Part shown: one piece after another, positions 24,892 to 34,078 of the stretch
Layout of the letters: each line of letters starts with the position of its first letter
How positions within the stretch are numbered: position 1 is the first letter of the stretch
Assembly: GCA_002238725.1 (NCBI GenBank)
Contig: MPMX01000014.1
Location: 1 to 64,000, forward strand
Reading direction: 5' to 3'
Source of the DNA: Rhodospirillaceae bacterium bin65
GTDB taxonomy: Bacteria > Pseudomonadota > Alphaproteobacteria > Bin65
Length of the DNA stretch: 64,000 nt
Translations under genes and position numbers: made by a program
The notes under the pieces: model-generated
The model's database searches: none
Told to the model about the DNA's origin: nothing
What the model saw: the letters and a program-made list of their open reading frames with translations, nothing else

Positions 24892-25201
24892 CGAATCCGT
24901 GCCGCGGCGGCTAGCCGGCGACTTTCCGGAATTGTTCACACTGCACACTGTGCAGGAGATGGGCTGGACGGGCGCCGAAAACGGCCTTCTGCTGTCCCTC
25001 GCCGCCGGCAGGGGATTTGCCGCCTTCATTACAGTCGACCGGTGAATCGAGCATCAACAGAACGAAAACGAACTACCGTTCCCGGTCGTGATCATGATCG
25101 CTGCCCGTAACCGGATGCGGGAATTGCAGCCGCTCGTTCCCGGCGTTGCCGCTGTTTTGTCCGGCGGCTTGCAAAAACGCGTTTACCGCGTTCAGGGTTG
25201 A
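24875..25201 (+). pseudogene. DUF5615 PIN-like toxin interrupted by in-frame TGA
   Basis: From ATG 24875 the product starts MKLLLDESVPRRLAGDFPE and continues with HTVQEMGWTGAENGLLL and FAAFITVDR, as in DUF5615. TGA at 25043-25045 then ends it at 56 residues. Reading through, the same frame continues IEHQQNENELPF and reaches a stop only at 25199-25201; 'DR.IEHQQN' is the family's conserved block. One base change (for example from a Gly or Arg codon) explains the stop. The shortened product lacks the last third of the fold and is probably inactive. Confidence 0.8.
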
Positions 25202-25262
25202 AGCGTTGCACGCCTTCCGCATTACCTGAGACGCATTGCAGGCAACAGGGAGACCTTGAGCT

Positions 25263-26426
25263 TTGGCTGCCCTTTCGCACGACCTCCCCGCCGACCGCAT
25301 TCTCGCCACCCATGTCGGCAGCCTGCCGCGGCCGGACGACCTGATCGACCTGCTCGTCGCGAAGGACCGGGACCGGCCCTACGATCCGGCCCTGCTGGCG
25401 CGCCGCGTCACCGAATCGGTCGCGGAGATCGTCCGGAAACAGGTGGAGTGCGGCGTCGACATCGTCAGCGACGGCGAGATGTCGAAAATCTCCTACACCA
25501 ACTATGTCAAGCACCGGCTCAAGGGCTTCGGCGATCCGGAGCCGCTGCGCTGGATGCCATCGGACCTGAAGGCCCATCCGGACTACGCCGCCAGCATGCG
25601 CGCCAACGCCAAGCTGCCGAACCTCGATCCGCCGGCCTGCCGGGCGCCGATCGGGCCGGGCGATACTGGGCCGCTCGAAACCGATCTCGCCAACTACCGC
25701 GCGGCGGTGGACAGGGCGGCCCCGGCCGGCTCGTTCATGAACGCCGCCTCGCCCGGCGTGGTCGCCCATTTCATGCCCAACGCATATTACGAGACGCGCG
25801 ACGCCTATGTGCTGGCGCTGGGCGAAGCGCTGGCCGACGAATACGAGGCGATCCACAACGCCGGTTTTCTGCTCCAGATCGATTGTCCGGACCTCGCCAT
25901 GATCCGCCACATGGAATTCGCCGACCGGACGCTCGACGAGTTCCGGCGTACCGCCGAAGTCGGCGTCGAGGCGCTCAACCACGCGACCCGCAACATCCCG
26001 GCCGAGGCCATGCGCATGCACATCTGCTGGGGCAACTATCCCGGCCCGCACACCCACGACGTGCCCTTCGCCGCCATGGCCGACATCGTGTTCCGGGCGA
26101 AACCGGCGGTCGTGCTGTTCGAGGGCGCCAATCCCCAGCACGGCCACCAGCACGAGGACCTCGCGGACCTCGCAATCCCCGACGGCAAGATCCTCGCACC
26201 CGGCGTGATCGACACCAACACCAACCATGTCGAGCATCCCAAGCTGGTCGCCCAGCGCCTGTGCGCCTATGCCGATATCGTCGGGCGCGAGCGGGTCCAG
26301 GCCGGGACGGATTGCGGCTTCTCGACCCTCGCCGGCCTGCCGCGGGTCTGGCCCAGCATCGTGTGGGAGAAGCTGCGCGCGATGGCCGAAGGCGCGGCGA
26401 TCGCAACCGACCGGCTGTGGGGCTGA
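25263..26426 (+). CDS. Cobalamin-independent methionine synthase-like (MetE C-terminal family) protein
   Basis: 387 residues from TTG 25263, with AGGGAGA upstream. Single-domain MetE-C/UROD-like barrel: ILATHVGSLPRPDDL near the N-terminus, DIVSDGEMSK, and the zinc ligand blocks MHICWGNYPGPH and AGTDCGFST near the C-terminus. The family includes methyl- or coenzyme M-type thiol transferases as well as methionine synthases; single-domain proteins of this size are usually not MetE itself. Followed 54 bases later by an HDAC-like amidohydrolase on the same strand. Substrate unknown. Confidence 0.82.
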   Translation: MAALSHDLPADRILATHVGSLPRPDDLIDLLVAKDRDRPYDPALLARRVTESVAEIVRKQVECGVDIVSDGEMSKISYTNYVKHRLKGFGDPEPLRWMPSDLKAHPDYAASMRANAKLPNLDPPACRAPIGPGDTGPLETDLANYRAAVDRAAPAGSFMNAASPGVVAHFMPNAYYETRDAYVLALGEALADEYEAIHNAGFLLQIDCPDLAMIRHMEFADRTLDEFRRTAEVGVEALNHATRNIPAEAMRMHICWGNYPGPHTHDVPFAAMADIVFRAKPAVVLFEGANPQHGHQHEDLADLAIPDGKILAPGVIDTNTNHVEHPKLVAQRLCAYADIVGRERVQAGTDCGFSTLAGLPRVWPSIVWEKLRAMAEGAAIATDRLWG

Positions 26427-26480
26427 AGGTCGGTCTGGCGCGGTCAGCGAACGTAGATAAGCTGCGGCAGGAGAACGGCC

Positions 26481-27599
26481 ATGACGACCGGACTGGTCTG
26501 GGACGAACGCTTCATGTGGCACGACACCGGCACGCGCTTCGGCCCGATCGGCGCGCTCGACTGGATGGAGCCGATCGAGCCGCCGGAGAGCGCGCCGGGC
26601 AAGCGGCGAATCAAGAACCTGCTCGACGCCAGCGGCCTGTCGCGCGCGCTGGTCATGCTCGCCCCGGCGCCGGCGGGCGACGCCGACCTGCTGCGCGTGC
26701 ACACGCAGGCCCATCTCGACCATGTCGCGGCGGTGAGCGCGGCCGGCGGCGGCAACCTCGCGCGCCGCTTTGCGACCACGCGGATCGGCGCGGACGGGGA
26801 GGGAATCGCCCGCCTCGCCGCCGGCGCCGGCATCGCCGCGGTCGATGCCGTGCTCGCCGGCCGGGTCGACAACGCCTATTGCCTGCACCGGCCGCCCGGC
26901 CACCATGCCGAGCCGGACGAGGCCATGGGCTTCTGCATATACGGCAACGCGGCGATTGCCGGCGCGTATGCGCTCGACGACGCCGGGCTGGCGCGCATCG
27001 CGTTCGTCGACTGGGACGCCCATCACGGCAACGGCACCCAGGCGGCCTTCCGGACCGATCCGCGGGCGCTGACGATCTCGCTGCACCAGGACCGGAGTTT
27101 TCCGCCGGGCAGCGGCATGGTGGAGGAACTCGGCGACGGCGACGCCGTAGGCACCAACATCAACATTCCGCTGCCGCCGGGCTCGGGCGAGGGCGCCTAT
27201 CTGGCGGCGTTCGAGCGCGTCGTCCTGCCCGCATTGCACGCCTTCCGGCCGGACCTGATCTTCGTGCCCAGCGGCTTCGATTCCGGCGGCCACGACCCGC
27301 TCGCCCGCATGATGCTGACCAGCGAAAGCTTCCGGCGGATGACGGAACTGCTGATGGCGGCGGCCGGCGACCTGTGCGGCGGGCGCATCGTCATGCTGCA
27401 CGAGGGCGGCTACGCCCCGCATATCGTGCCTTTCATGGCGCTGGCGGTGTTCGAGGCGCTCAGCGGCGAGACGACGGAGGTGGCCGATCCGTTTCTGCCG
27501 GCCCTTTCGGGCAACCCATGGCAAGCCCTCCAGCCCCACCAGGACCGCGCCATCGTTGCGGTGGAACAGGCCGGGCTGGCGGCGCTGCTGGCAAGGTGA
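26481..27599 (+). CDS. Histone deacetylase/acetylpolyamine amidohydrolase family protein
   Basis: 372 residues after a GGAG. The arginase-deacetylase fold is clear: HRPPGHHAEPDEAMGFCIYG holds the active-site HH, FVDWDAHHGNGTQ the zinc ligands Asp and His, SLHQDRSFPPGSG the substrate loop, and PSGFDSGGHDPL the third ligand region. The C-terminal LHEGGYAP supplies the transition-state residue position (Tyr). Bacterial members deacetylate acetylpolyamines or small amides. The genes before and after do not name the substrate. Confidence 0.88.
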   Translation: MTTGLVWDERFMWHDTGTRFGPIGALDWMEPIEPPESAPGKRRIKNLLDASGLSRALVMLAPAPAGDADLLRVHTQAHLDHVAAVSAAGGGNLARRFATTRIGADGEGIARLAAGAGIAAVDAVLAGRVDNAYCLHRPPGHHAEPDEAMGFCIYGNAAIAGAYALDDAGLARIAFVDWDAHHGNGTQAAFRTDPRALTISLHQDRSFPPGSGMVEELGDGDAVGTNINIPLPPGSGEGAYLAAFERVVLPALHAFRPDLIFVPSGFDSGGHDPLARMMLTSESFRRMTELLMAAAGDLCGGRIVMLHEGGYAPHIVPFMALAVFEALSGETTEVADPFLPALSGNPWQALQPHQDRAIVAVEQAGLAALLAR

Positions 27600-28314
27600 G
27601 CGGGGACGCTTCGCGCTTTACCGTCAATCCGGCCGAAACGGCCCGAAGAGCCTGTCCTGAGCGAAGTCGAAGGGGTCGTGAAGTGGCGATATCTTTCCTG
27701 CGCGGTACAAGGGTCAAAGCGCAGTACCGAAAAGATTTGGGGATTATATGCTTGATCATGCAGCGCCGGGTTTCCCTCCAACGGCGAGAGGAAGCCGGTG
27801 GAAACTGCAAAGGCCGCTCGTTTGTCGATGTCCGAAAAACACCAACATTGCCGCCCCGGACCCCGATCCGGGGCCCAGAGCCGCAAGGCGATGCCGTGCC
27901 GGGCGACTCTGGTCCCCGGATCTCCGCTGCGCTCCGTCCGGGGCGGCAACGAAGGGTGCGTCGGGAGCCTGCCCTGAGCGAAGTCGAAGGGGCGACTGGC
28001 CCGATCGGGCGACTCCGCGCCCCGGACTGCCGCTCCCCGGATCGTGTTCCGGGGCAGGTCGCTCCATCCGGGATGGCGCCGAGGGGAATTTACGGCATCG
28101 GCTATCGGAGCGGCAGTGGGCTGCAAACGTATAGTCGCAGATATAGTCCCTAAAGATTTCTCCGCTCCGACCCGGACTAAGTCCGGGGCTCCCGCCGGAA
28201 TGACGGCCTGGGGAAATCGCCCCGCTCTGACCGTCCCGCGCATCAGCCCATTGCGCTTCCGTGCAAAAATCGACACTCTTCAGGCGATTGCGAACCTTGA
28301 TGGGAGAGGGCGAG
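27600..28314. repeat. Intergenic region packed with REP-like repeats
   Basis: 715 bases without a supported gene. It contains GAGCCTGTCCTGAGCGAAGT at about 27648 and a second copy near 27969, GACCCCGATCCGGGG-type palindromes near 27858-27880, TCCGCTGCGCTCCGTCCGGG near 27922 and GACCCGGACTAAGTCCGGGG near 28167. These look like imperfect hairpin elements of the two REP families seen elsewhere in the window. The large ORFs crossing it are shadows of the repeats. Confidence 0.65.
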
Positions 28315-29391
28315 ATGAGCGACGACAGGACCAACGATTCGGTGCGGGCGGCCCGCGCTTCCGGCGGCATCGGGCCGCGCTACCAGCCGCGTTCGCTAAT
28401 TGACCGGGATGGCGGCGCGCCGGCGGGCCGGCCCCCGCTGGCGGCGCCCGACCGCCCCGCGCCGGCCGCGGCCTCGGGCGGCGGCAAGAAGGACATCTTG
28501 TGCGCCATCGGCGTCGACGTCGATGCGGTCGCCGGCTGGCTCGGCTCCTACGGCGGCGAGGATTCGCCCTGCGATATCTCCCGCGGCCTGTTTTCCGGCG
28601 AGATCGGCTCGCCGCGCATGGTCCGGCTGTTCGACAAGTTCGGCATCCGGACGACCTGGTTCATCCCGGGCCATTCGATCGAGACCTTCCCAAAGCAGAT
28701 GCAGATGGTGGTCGACGCCGGCCACGAGATCGGCATGCACGGCTATTCCCACGAGAACCCCATCGCCATGACGCCGGAGCAGGAAGAGGCGGTCCTGGAC
28801 AAGTGCATCGAGCTGATCGAGCGCATCGCCGGCCGCCGGCCGACCGGCTATGTCGCGCCGTGGTGGGAGTTCAGCCCGGTCACCAACGAACTGCTGCTGA
28901 AGAAGGGCATCAAGTACGACCACAGCCTGATGAACAACGATTTCCACCCCTTCTACGCCCGGGTCGGCGACAGCTGGACCAAGATCGACTATTCGAAGAA
29001 GGCGGAGGAATGGATGAAGCCGCTGGTGCGCGGCGTCGAGACCGACCTGGTCGACATTCCGGGCAGCTGGTATCTCGACGACCTGCCGCCGATGATGTTC
29101 ATCAAGTCGGCGCCCAACAGCTTCGGCTTCGTCAATCCGCGCGATATCGAGGACCTGTGGATCCAGCAGTTCGAATGGGTCTATCGGGAATACGATTACG
29201 CGGTCTACGCGCTGACCATCCATCCGGACGTCGCGGGCCGGCCGCAGGTCCTGCTCATGCTGGAGCGGGTGTTCGACTACATCAGCCAGCATGCCGGCGT
29301 GCGCTGGTGCACCTTCGACGAGATCGCCGACGATTTCATCCAGCGCTATCCACGCGAAGGGGCGGCGCGGCCGGAATCGGTGCTCGTCTGA
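28315..29391 (+). CDS. Polysaccharide deacetylase-family protein (CE4 fold)
   Basis: 358 residues from MSDDRTNDS, after GGGAGAGGGCGAG. A Pro/Ala-rich N-terminal ~55 residues precedes the domain. NodB-type motifs: the general base Asp in [13 protein letters not shown], the metal His pair in GMHGYSHEN, and [13 protein letters not shown]4 enzymes remove acyl groups from amide- or ester-linked substrates; members of this soluble subgroup, lacking a signal peptide, often act on small amides such as allantoin- or imide-type compounds. Leads the cluster with a small CxxC protein and a CobW GTPase, which suggests a metal-dependent role. Confidence 0.85.
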   Translation: MSDDRTNDSVRAARASGGIGPRYQPRSLIDRDGGAPAGRPPLAAPDRPAPAAASGGGKKDILCAIGVDVDAVAGWLGSYGGEDSPCDISRGLFSGEIGSPRMVRLFDKFGIRTTWFIPGHSIETFPKQMQMVVDAGHEIGMHGYSHENPIAMTPEQEEAVLDKCIELIERIAGRRPTGYVAPWWEFSPVTNELLLKKGIKYDHSLMNNDFHPFYARVGDSWTKIDYSKKAEEWMKPLVRGVETDLVDIPGSWYLDDLPPMMFIKSAPNSFGFVNPRDIEDLWIQQFEWVYREYDYAVYALTIHPDVAGRPQVLLMLERVFDYISQHAGVRWCTFDEIADDFIQRYPREGAARPESVLV

Positions 29392-29434
29392 GCCTCGGGC
29401 CGCGCCGGAGCGGCCCCGGAGAGGCAGACGGCCG

Positions 29435-29758
29435 ATGTGCAGCCTGTGCGGCGTGCTCGGCGGGCGCGGCCACTGGACCGAGAGCAGCAGTTCGCCCGAG
29501 GCCTTCGCCAGCCGGCAGGAGGAAGTGACCCGGCGGCGCGAGCGCCAGGAGCGCATCCGCCTCGCCAACCGCGTCCTCGGGCATTACGGCCTGAAGCTGA
29601 CGGACTTCGGCGGCGGCGCCTATGTCCTGTCGACCCGCACCGGCCGCTCGAAGATCGTCGACAACATCACCGAGGTCTGGATCGCGGCCGAGGACCTGAC
29701 CGGGCGCGGCTGCGATCCGCTCGACCCGTCCCTGCTGGCCGGCCTGCCGGCGCGATGA
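29435..29758 (+). CDS. Small CobW-linked protein with MCSLCG motif
   Basis: 107 residues starting MCSLCGVLGGRGHWTE, a CxxC pair with a nearby His that could bind zinc, followed by a Glu/Arg helix (about 25-48), VLGHYGLKLTDFGGGAYVLS and a C-terminal helix EVWIAAEDLTGRGCDPLDP. I recall similar small proteins between deacetylase-like and CobW genes but know no function. Its stop overlaps the start of cobW (ATGA), so the two products are coupled. A metal-delivery client or adaptor of the CobW GTPase is a reasonable guess. Confidence 0.75.
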   Translation: MCSLCGVLGGRGHWTESSSSPEAFASRQEEVTRRRERQERIRLANRVLGHYGLKLTDFGGGAYVLSTRTGRSKIVDNITEVWIAAEDLTGRGCDPLDPSLLAGLPAR

Positions 29759-30876
29759 CGGCCTACGACACGCTGATCCCGATCAACATCGTCACCGGCT
29801 TCCTCGGCAGCGGCAAGACGACCCTGCTGGCGCGGCTGCTGAAATCGCCCGCCCTGCGCGACACCGCCGTGCTGGTCAACGAGTTCGGCGAAGTCGGCCT
29901 CGACCATCACCTGATCGAGCATGCCGAGGAGAGCGTCCTGCTGATGGACAGCGGCTGCCTGTGCTGCGCCATCCGGGGCGACCTGCAAGGCGCGCTGAAG
30001 AGCCTGTTTTCCCAGCGCGAGCGCGGCGAGATCCCGGCCTTCCGGCGCGTCGCCATCGAGACCTCCGGCCTCGCCGATCCGACACCGATCGCCTACACGA
30101 TCCTCGCCGAACCGGTGCTCCAGCATCATTTCCGGCTCGGCAACGTCGTCACCGTCGTCGATGCGGTCAACGGCGCAGCACAGCTCGAGCGCCATCCCGA
30201 ATCGGTCAAGCAGGCGGCGATCGCCGACCGGCTGGTGCTGACCAAGACGGCGATGGCCGACGACGCCGGCGCAGCGGTGCGCGCCGCGGTGCGCAAGATC
30301 AACGCCGCCGCGCCGGTGCTCGACCTGGATGCCGAACCGCTGGACCCGGACGCCCTGCTGACCGGCGACCTGTACTCGGCGGACGGCAAGCGGCGCGAGA
30401 TCGCCGGCTGGCTGGACGGTTTCGCCGGGGCGGCCGGCGAAGACGGCGACGGCCACGATCACAGCCATGGAGTCGGCTCATTCTGCCTGTGGTTCGACGG
30501 GCCGATGGACTGGACCGCGTTCGGCCTGTGGATGAGCATGCTGCTCAACCACCACGGCGAGCGGGTGCTGCGCGTCAAGGGCATGCTGAACGTCGCCGGC
30601 GTCGCCGATCCGGTCCTGATCAACGGCGTCCAGCACATCGTCCATCCGCCGACCCACATGACCGGCTGGCCCGACGGCGACCATCGCTCGCGCATCGTCT
30701 TCATCGTCCAGGGGATGGACCGCGCGGAAATCGAAGGCTCGCTGGCCGCCTTCAACCGGATGGCGGCGCACCCCCCCGCAATCCTAGGTCCGGCCGGAGC
30801 CGGTCGCGCCGCCCCGGCCGACCGGCGCCCGCCTCACCCGTTCCACTCGAACGCCGGCTTGCGCTTTTCCAGGTAG
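29755..30876 (+). CDS. CobW/COG0523-family GTPase metallochaperone
   Basis: 373 residues. Walker A GFLGSGKTT (15-23), the metal-binding CxCC at 68-71 (GCLCC), Walker B ETSGLADP and the guanine base motif TKTA in RLVLTKTAMAD. A His-rich loop (GDGHDHSHG, about 237-245) precedes the C-terminal CobW_C domain. These GTPases hand Zn, Co or Fe to target enzymes; the co-translated MCSLCG protein and the upstream deacetylase are likely clients. The last ~30 residues are Pro/Ala/His-rich and overlap the convergent hydratase gene by 43 bases, so the natural C-terminus may be shorter in relatives. Confidence 0.88.
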   Translation: MTAYDTLIPINIVTGFLGSGKTTLLARLLKSPALRDTAVLVNEFGEVGLDHHLIEHAEESVLLMDSGCLCCAIRGDLQGALKSLFSQRERGEIPAFRRVAIETSGLADPTPIAYTILAEPVLQHHFRLGNVVTVVDAVNGAAQLERHPESVKQAAIADRLVLTKTAMADDAGAAVRAAVRKINAAAPVLDLDAEPLDPDALLTGDLYSADGKRREIAGWLDGFAGAAGEDGDGHDHSHGVGSFCLWFDGPMDWTAFGLWMSMLLNHHGERVLRVKGMLNVAGVADPVLINGVQHIVHPPTHMTGWPDGDHRSRIVFIVQGMDRAEIEGSLAAFNRMAAHPPAILGPAGAGRAAPADRRPPHPFHSNAGLRFSR

Positions 30877-31634
30877 GCGGCGATGCCTTCCTTGAGGTCG
30901 CCGGCGTCGTAGGCGCCGAGGCGCAGTTCGCGCAGCGGGGCGGACTCCTCGGTCACGCCGGCGGCGATTTCCCGCAGGGCGCGCTTGGCGAAGCGCACGC
31001 TGTACTGGCTGTTGCGGCAGATCGATTCCACGAAGGCGCCGGTCTCGCCGTCCAGCGCGTCCGGGCTGCAGACCCGGTCGGCGAGGCCCCATTCCTGCGC
31101 CGTCGCGGCGCCGATCAGCCGGCCGGTGAACAGCAGGTCCCTGGTCTTCGACGGCCCGATGGCCTGGCTGACCCGTCGCGTCGAATTCATGCTGTAGCAG
31201 ATGCCGAGCCGGGCCGGCGTGATGCCGAAGCGGCTCGCGCTGCTGCAGAAGCGCAGGTCGCAGGCGATCGCGATCTCAACCCCGCCGCCGACGCAATCGC
31301 CGTGGATCATGGCGATCGCCGGCTTGGGGCTGTTCGCCAGCGCACCGGCCGCGCCGTTCACCGCGTTCATGTAGGTCAGCGCCGTGTCGCGGGTGCGGAA
31401 GCGCTCGTGGAACTGGCTGATGTCGGCCCCGGCGGCGAAGGCCGTGCGGTCGACGCCGCGCACGATGATGACCTTGACCGCCGGATCGGCCTCGGCCTGC
31501 GCCACCAGCGGCGGGATCGCCTGCCACATCTCCAGGTTCAGCGCATTGCGCTTCTCCGGCCGGTCGAGGATGAGATGGGCGACGGCCCCGATGGTATCGA
31601 GGCGGACATGGCGGCTGGTCCCGGATTCGGTCAT
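30834..31634 (-). CDS. Enoyl-CoA hydratase/isomerase (crotonase) family protein
   Basis: 266 residues: IGAVAHLILDRPEKRNALNL, the oxyanion-hole segment FAAGADISQF, the second segment AMIHGDCVGGGVEIAIACDL, and the C-terminal helix with MNSTRRVSQAIGPSKTRDLL. Crotonases hydrate or isomerise acyl-CoAs; the Glu pair of true hydratases is not obvious here (CVGGG followed by ARLGICYSM), so other chemistry is possible. Convergent with the CobW gene, and a second crotonase lies divergently upstream. Confidence 0.85.
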   Translation of the reverse strand: MTESGTSRHVRLDTIGAVAHLILDRPEKRNALNLEMWQAIPPLVAQAEADPAVKVIIVRGVDRTAFAAGADISQFHERFRTRDTALTYMNAVNGAAGALANSPKPAIAMIHGDCVGGGVEIAIACDLRFCSSASRFGITPARLGICYSMNSTRRVSQAIGPSKTRDLLFTGRLIGAATAQEWGLADRVCSPDALDGETGAFVESICRNSQYSVRFAKRALREIAAGVTEESAPLRELRLGAYDAGDLKEGIAAYLEKRKPAFEWNG

Positions 31635-31697
31635 GGGCTGGTGGCTCCTGCGGCGGTTGGGTTCGGTTATTTTAGCCCGCGGCGCGGGCGGGGAGCA

Positions 31698-31772
31698 GCC
31701 CGAAGCCCTGCGTCCCGAAGCCCCGCCCCGAAGACCCGTCCCGAAGCCCCGTCCCGAAGCCCCGTTCCGAAG
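31698..31772. repeat. Short tandem repeat, 12-13-base unit
   Basis: About six imperfect copies of CCCGAAGCCCCGT between the two divergent crotonase genes. A similar but different tandem array lies at 59364-59446. Confidence 0.8.
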
Positions 31773-31848
31773 TGTCGCCCCTTCTCACCTGCCACGGCTT
31801 TGTCTATAGCCTGTGGCCGGAACCAGCTACGCAGCGAGCGGACGGCCG

Positions 31849-32637
31849 ATGGAACAGGTTTACGCCACCGACTATGTCACCGTTTCCCGGCAGGGCCGGA
31901 TCGCGGTCCTCACCCTGGACCGGGAGGAGAAGCGCAACGCGGTCTGCGACGGGCTGATCCGCGATATCCGCGCCTTCGTCGACGACCTGGACCCGCAGGT
32001 AACCAGCGCCATCGTCATGCGCGGCGCCGGCAACCATTTCTGCGCCGGCCTCGACCTCGCCGAACACAAGGACCGCCCGCCCTTCGACAGCGTGCTCCAT
32101 TCGCGCTTCTGGCACGAGACGCTGGACCTGCTGGAATTCGGCCCGGTGCCCGTGGTGGCGGCGATGCAGGGCGGCGTGATCGGCGGCGGGCTGGAGATCG
32201 CGACGGCCTGCCACGTCCGGGTTTCGGAGCCGTCGGCCTTCTACCAGTTGCCGGAAGGCCGGCGCGGCATCTATGTCGGCGGCGGCGCCAGCGTGCGCGT
32301 CCAGCGCATCATCGGCGCCGACCGGATGCGCGAGATGATGCTGACCGGCCGGCGCTACGATGCCGAAGAAGGCCTGCGCCTTGGCCTCGGCCACTATATC
32401 GAGCCGGCCGGGACGGCCTTCGACAAGGCGATGGCGCTCGCTGACGATATCGCCGGCAACGCGAAGATCAGCAATTACATGATGATCAACGCCCTGCCGC
32501 GCATCGCCGACATGGACCGCATGGCGGGCAGTTTCACCGAGAATGTCGCCAGCGCGCTCTCCCAGACCAGCGAAGAGGCGCGGCGCGGCATCGAGGCCTT
32601 CCTGAACAAGCAGGACATCCGCTTCGACAAGAAGTAG
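31849..32637 (+). CDS. Enoyl-CoA hydratase/isomerase family protein
   Basis: 262 residues if ATG 31849 is used; GTG 31813 would add 12 residues, and neither has a strong RBS. Crotonase motifs: RIAVLTLDREEKRNAVCDGL, GNHFCAGLDLAEHKD (oxyanion hole), AAMQGGVIGGGLEIATACHV, and PEGRRGIYVGGGASVRVQRI, in which Glu263-type catalysis is represented by the Glu of LPEGRRG. The C-terminal helical part is complete. Divergent from the crotonase at 30834; the two are only distantly alike. Confidence 0.83.
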   Translation: MEQVYATDYVTVSRQGRIAVLTLDREEKRNAVCDGLIRDIRAFVDDLDPQVTSAIVMRGAGNHFCAGLDLAEHKDRPPFDSVLHSRFWHETLDLLEFGPVPVVAAMQGGVIGGGLEIATACHVRVSEPSAFYQLPEGRRGIYVGGGASVRVQRIIGADRMREMMLTGRRYDAEEGLRLGLGHYIEPAGTAFDKAMALADDIAGNAKISNYMMINALPRIADMDRMAGSFTENVASALSQTSEEARRGIEAFLNKQDIRFDKK

Positions 32638-32649
32638 CCGGTGGCGTCC

Positions 32650-32745
32650 CTCGATACGCCCCGGATTAAATCCGGGGCTACTCGGGATGAGGGAATCTAT
32701 TACTTGCCTACAACCGCACCCTCACCCTGAGCCTGTCGGAGGGGC
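32650..32745. repeat. REP-like elements, family A
   Basis: CTCGATACGCCCCGGATTAA through CTACTCGGGATGAGGG (32650-32693), then CCTCACCCTGAGCCTGTCGG (about 32711-32735). Both lie between the convergent crotonase and acyl-CoA dehydrogenase-like genes. Confidence 0.7.
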
Positions 32746-32758
32746 GTCCCCCGGCCGC

Positions 32759-33970
32759 TCAGATGATCTCGGTGTTCGGCTCGAGCCCCAACAGCGTCCG
32801 GCCATAGAGTTCGGCGCTGGTGTCGTAGGCCAGCAGGCCATGCATGTTGATGGCGTGCAGGTTGCGCCAGGCGCGCTGCATCGAACCCTTGAGCGACAGG
32901 CCCGAGGCTCCGGCGGTGTGGAACAGCTTGTCCACCGCTTCCATGCAAAAGCGCACGCCCTGGGCGCAGTCCATGCGGATGCGGCCGCGCATTTCCATCG
33001 GCATCCGGTCGCCGGCCCTGGCGTAGCGGTCGATATCGTCGGCGATCCGGTACAGCAGGAAGTGGGCGCAGTCGATCAGGGTCGCGGCCCCGGCGAGGTT
33101 GATCTGGGTGCCGACGAATTCCTCCGCCGTATAGTGGGTGTAGGCGAGCGCCTTGCCGGGCACGACGCGCAGATATTCCGGCAGGGCGGCGCGGGCGATG
33201 CCGAGCGCGCTGCCGGTAATGCACAGCGCGAGCACCGGCACGGCCTCCGCCCGGTAGAGCCAGCCGTCATAACCCTCCAGGCCCGGCGTATCGAGGTCGA
33301 AGAGCTTCGGCATCGAGAGGAACCGGTGCGCCGGGATTTCGAGGCCCTTGCAGGTCAGCGAATTGCTGCCGGTGCCCTGGAGGCCGGCGACATACCAGTC
33401 GTCGCGGATCTCGACGTCGCCCGCCGGCACGGCTAAATCGCCGGGTTCGATGAGTTCGCCGGCCGCGTCGAACACCTCGGCGCCCAGGATCAGCCAGTCG
33501 GCGTGGTGGCAGCCGGAGCCGAAGGGCCAGAAGCCCTCCAGAGTGTGGCTGCCGTCGGCGTGGCGCACCGCCCGGCCGCGCGGGCCGATCACCGCGGCGA
33601 CCAGGTTTGTCGGGTCCGCGCCGTAGACGTCCTGGAGCGCCTGCTCCGGGAAGTGGCCGAGCATCCAGCTGTGGGCGTGGGCGACGCCGGCGACCCAGGC
33701 AGCCGAAGCGCAGCCTTCCGCCAACGCACCGATCACGTCGAGATGGGCGCGCAGCGACATTTCCCAGCCGCCGGCCCGGCGCGGCTGGAGGACCCTGAGC
33801 AGGCCCTGTTCCTTCATCAGCCGGATCGAGTCGTCCGGCACCCGGCGCAGGTCGTCGGCCTCGGCCGCATTGTCCCGGAGCGCGACCGCGACCCGCTCGG
33901 CGCGTGCCACGATCTCGTCGTGGGACGGAATATCGGTGGTGGAAGGTTTCTTGAGTGTCTCGACCGCCAT
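32759..33970 (-). CDS. Acyl-CoA dehydrogenase-like flavin monooxygenase (group D type)
   Basis: 403 residues from MAVETLKK (GGAGG five bases upstream; ATG 33973 is an equal alternative). The fold is that of acyl-CoA dehydrogenases, but the sequence resembles the oxygenase components of two-component flavin hydroxylases: ASAAWVAGVAHAHSWMLGHF, FWPFGSGCHHADWLILGAEV, SNSLTCKGLEIPAHRFLSM and the C-terminal AGASGLSLKGSMQRAWRNLH. In that class a reduced flavin supplied by a reductase hydroxylates aromatic or steroid rings. A reductase gene is not adjacent. A divergent TetR gene probably controls it. Confidence 0.8.
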   Translation of the reverse strand: MAVETLKKPSTTDIPSHDEIVARAERVAVALRDNAAEADDLRRVPDDSIRLMKEQGLLRVLQPRRAGGWEMSLRAHLDVIGALAEGCASAAWVAGVAHAHSWMLGHFPEQALQDVYGADPTNLVAAVIGPRGRAVRHADGSHTLEGFWPFGSGCHHADWLILGAEVFDAAGELIEPGDLAVPAGDVEIRDDWYVAGLQGTGSNSLTCKGLEIPAHRFLSMPKLFDLDTPGLEGYDGWLYRAEAVPVLALCITGSALGIARAALPEYLRVVPGKALAYTHYTAEEFVGTQINLAGAATLIDCAHFLLYRIADDIDRYARAGDRMPMEMRGRIRMDCAQGVRFCMEAVDKLFHTAGASGLSLKGSMQRAWRNLHAINMHGLLAYDTSAELYGRTLLGLEPNTEII

Positions 33971-34026
33971 CATGACCTCCCCGGTTCGAGGCGCCGAACT
34001 GTCGCATGACAGTTTCAGTTGTATCA

Positions 34027-34049
34027 TGCAATTCAGATTGTGAATTGCA
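34027..34049. promoter_or_regulatory. Perfect inverted repeat, candidate TetR operator
   Basis: TGCAATTC (34027-34034), seven bases, GAATTGCA (34042-34049) in the 221-base space between the divergent monooxygenase and TetR genes. Size and symmetry fit a TetR-family dimer site. Confidence 0.6.
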
Positions 34050-34066
34050 GTCAAGTTTTAATTATG

Positions 34067-34078
34067 TTCATATATGAA
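34067..34078. promoter_or_regulatory. Palindrome TTCATATATGAA, second operator or promoter element
   Basis: A perfect 12-base palindrome 18 bases beyond the larger inverted repeat, in the AT-rich promoter region. Its position, between the first repeat and the TetR start, suits a second regulator site or an overlapping -10 element. Confidence 0.4.

Noticed and set aside
25043-25045. TGA in the DUF5615 gene as selenocysteine
   Set aside because: The position corresponds to a non-redox residue before IEHQQN and there is no CxxU context, so a nonsense mutation is simpler.
25256-28153. A 965-codon plus-strand ORF
   Set aside because: It is the shifted-frame shadow of the MetE-like and HDAC-like genes followed by REP repeats; its translation is Arg/Ala/Pro/Gly-rich without domains.
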